From positions 620,001-684,000 of the forward strand of contig NZ_VFJE01000056.1 of the NCBI RefSeq assembly GCF_006385255.1: a stretch of 64,000 nucleotides of DNA. The letters are read 5' to 3'. The DNA comes from Flavobacterium microcysteis. Its GTDB lineage: Bacteria; Bacteroidota; Bacteroidia; Flavobacteriales; Flavobacteriaceae. A program made the position numbers and the translations under genes. The notes under the pieces are model-generated. The model was not told the origin of the DNA. It saw only the letters and a list, made by a program, of their open reading frames with translations, and did no database searches. Positions 62,350 through 64,000 of the stretch are shown here, in pieces; position 1 is the stretch's first letter, and every line of letters begins with the position of its first letter.

Positions 62350-63162
62350 ATGAAAAGAATAGTATTGCCTTTTTTCTTATTTTTTATGCTGTTTTCCTGT
62401 AAGGACAATAAAGATGTCCAGCAGATAAAAACTAGTGATACAATTGAAAATACAGTTGTTGAAAAAGTGCTTCCAACAGATGAGGCTGTTCCTGAAGATG
62501 CTGATTTTAAAAACGATTTTGATATTTTGCTGGCTACAAGTTATCGCACTTGGGAAAATAATAACCCTGCTACTTCCTTGACTAAAAACTGGATGGACTT
62601 ATATGAGAAGAATGACAAGTTCTATCTTGGGAAAGCTGATTTTAAATTAGAAAGCGGCTATGATGAATGTGCCGGAGATTCTACCAAAATTATCAATTCC
62701 AGTACCAAAACGCTTCTTTTTATGGATTTGCCGGAATTAAAGTCAGGTGAAATCAAATCATTAAAAATTGATAAAAATAAAATTTGGCCTAAAGAAAAAA
62801 TAACTCTTGTTTTTAATGGTGTTGAATATTTTTTAAGAGCAGAAGGCGAAGTGCTTGCTTCCCAAAAGGTTATTAATGACGGAGGAAAGGAGGAAATTTT
62901 CCAAAACGTAAAAAACTACAAACTCTATATTTCTACAAAAAACACTCCTGAAAAACTGCTTTTGCAGGAAGCTTCTTTCAATGATACTTTTGTTGAATTG
63001 CTTTTTGCTGGTGATATTGACGGTGATAGCAAATTGGATTTTATTTTTAGAGCCAATAGGGATTATGAAGAGGAAAGAGTAATTTTGTTCCTGTCTTCTA
63101 AAGCCAGTCCGGAAAATAGTGTCAAGAAGGTAGCTGAAATTGCTGTCCAATTTGATTGCTAG
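62350..63162 (+). CDS. hypothetical lipoprotein
   Basis: This 270-residue protein has a lipobox (FMLFSC, Cys17) followed by KDNKD, a Lys/Asp-rich start close to the surface-export signal of flavobacterial lipoproteins, so it may reach the cell surface. The body contains a YDECAGDSTKI segment and ends with a DGDSKLDFIFRANRDYE strand pair resembling a calcium-binding FG-GAP-like loop (DIDGDSKLD). No family was recognised. It lies between ribD, divergent at 51 bp, and prmC (20 bp). Confidence 0.6.
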   Translation: MKRIVLPFFLFFMLFSCKDNKDVQQIKTSDTIENTVVEKVLPTDEAVPEDADFKNDFDILLATSYRTWENNNPATSLTKNWMDLYEKNDKFYLGKADFKLESGYDECAGDSTKIINSSTKTLLFMDLPELKSGEIKSLKIDKNKIWPKEKITLVFNGVEYFLRAEGEVLASQKVINDGGKEEIFQNVKNYKLYISTKNTPEKLLLQEASFNDTFVELLFAGDIDGDSKLDFIFRANRDYEEERVILFLSSKASPENSVKKVAEIAVQFDC

Positions 63163-63182
63163 AACTGCAAAAAAAAACAAAA

Positions 63183-64000
63183 ATGTTAGCTAAAGAATAT
63201 CGGAACCATTTTATAGAAAAATTGACACCTCTGTATGATGTATTGGAAGCGGAAAGCTTTTTTTATATCCTATTGGAGGACTTCCATCAGATGAAGCGTA
63301 TTGATTTGGCGCTGCATCCGGATTTTATTTTTACGGACAAAGAAATCGACAAATGGAATCAGGTTTTAGAAAAACTTGAAAAAGAAATCCCAATACAATA
63401 TATTTTGGGGAAAGCTCATTTTTATGGATTGGAGTTTGAAGTGAATGAAAATACACTGATTCCCAGACCCGAAACCGAAGAGCTGGTTGAATGGATTGTC
63501 AAAAAAAACGAATTCAAAGGCAAAATAAAGATTCTCGATATAGGAACAGGTAGTGGCTGTATTGCAATTTCACTGGCGAAAAACCTTCCCAATGCGGAGG
63601 TTTTTGCAGTTGATGTTTCGGAAAAAGCATTGGAAATGGCTAACAGAAATGCTCTTGCAAACAAAGCGGATGTCGTTTTTATGCAAAAAGATATTTTGAA
63701 GACAGAAAATCTAGTGCATGATTTTGACCTTATCGTTTCCAATCCGCCGTATGTCAGGAATCTTGAAAAAGAAGAAATCAAAAAGAATGTACTGGACTAT
63801 GAGCCGCACCTGGCTTTGTTTGTTGAAGATGATGATGCCTTGCTTTTTTATCGCAAAATTTCTGAATTGGCACAGAACAATCTAAAAGATAACGGAGAAC
63901 TCTATTTTGAAATTAACCAATATCTCGGGCCAGAAATGATTAATCTGTTAGAAGCGAAAAACTTCAAAGAGATCGAATTGAGAAAAGATATCTATGGCAA
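63183..64000 (+). CDS. prmC: release factor glutamine methyltransferase PrmC, 3' end outside the window
   Basis: 272 codons are visible. An N-terminal helical domain (~1-90) is followed by a SAM-binding fold with ILDIGTGSGCIAI (~118-130), VDVSEKAL and the amide-methylation motif NPPYV (187-191). PrmC methylates the GGQ glutamine of RF1 and RF2. The reading frame is open to the window edge, so the C terminus is missing. Confidence 0.93.
   Translation, partial: MLAKEYRNHFIEKLTPLYDVLEAESFFYILLEDFHQMKRIDLALHPDFIFTDKEIDKWNQVLEKLEKEIPIQYILGKAHFYGLEFEVNENTLIPRPETEELVEWIVKKNEFKGKIKILDIGTGSGCIAISLAKNLPNAEVFAVDVSEKALEMANRNALANKADVVFMQKDILKTENLVHDFDLIVSNPPYVRNLEKEEIKKNVLDYEPHLALFVEDDDALLFYRKISELAQNNLKDNGELYFEINQYLGPEMINLLEAKNFKEIELRKDIYG

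Noticed and set aside
1..64000. CRISPR array, toxin-antitoxin, phage-defence or polysaccharide-utilisation locus
   Set aside because: No regularly spaced repeats, Cas genes, SusC/SusD pair or small paired toxin genes were seen.

Overview
The window is ordinary chromosome of a flavobacterium (Bacteroidota, most likely genus Flavobacterium). Evidence: AT-rich DNA; gene starts that almost never have a Shine-Dalgarno sequence; promoters of the TTTG-N19/20-TAnnTTTG type; secreted proteins with type IX secretion (T9SS) C-terminal signals; GLPGLI, DUF2851, DUF6624 and PNGase F-type genes; and a conserved rpsU-xerC-hpf-tRNA-tuf-tRNA(Trp)-secE-nusG-rplKAJL-rpoBC block. No insertion sequence, prophage, CRISPR array or rRNA gene was seen.

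Layout. 1-9 kb: end of a porin-like barrel, cystathionine beta-synthase, a secreted GLPGLI/PNGase F fusion, DUF2851, a PspC-like membrane protein, a helix-hairpin-helix protein and an acyl-CoA dehydrogenase. 8.8-24 kb: the translation/transcription block. It starts with rpsU, which carries a strong Shine-Dalgarno sequence, and ends with rpoB, rpoC and DUF3467. Structured hairpins lie between rplL and rpoB, between rpoB and rpoC, and among the tRNA genes. 24-35.7 kb: an accessory-looking surface locus with an 800-bp non-coding stretch (one 43-codon ORF), a 2367-residue and a 1128-residue T9SS cargo protein, and a 67-residue exported protein with a PIND/transmembrane/KK tail. 35.8-46.7 kb: prfC, a three-gene periplasmic chaperone operon (double-parvulin PPIase, degenerate SurA-like lipoprotein, SurA), a MoxR ATPase, an acyltransferase and aconitase. 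46.7-52.5 kb, minus strand: a broken DUF1801-like gene, a DUF6624 protein, an OsmC protein, a C1q-like secreted protein, a long-form GAPDH and an HtrA/DegP protease. 52.6-56.7 kb: dapF, a GNAT acetyltransferase, mltG, a DUF2279 protein and a lysozyme-like protein, a loose cell-wall neighbourhood. 56.7-64 kb: an RsmI-like methylase, a low-molecular-weight tyrosine phosphatase, dnaA, a YbgC thioesterase, a YigZ protein, a HAD hydrolase, ribD, a lipoprotein and the start of prmC.

Most of the window is housekeeping. The points most worth following are the rpsU translation-control signal, the GLPGLI-PNGase F fusion, the giant T9SS cargo locus with its small tail-anchored partner, the palindrome in the dapF leader, the heptad-periodic palindrome inside the tRNA cluster, and the DUF1801-like remnant. 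I found no clearly undescribed multi-gene system. The T9SS cargo plus small-protein locus is the best candidate for new biology.
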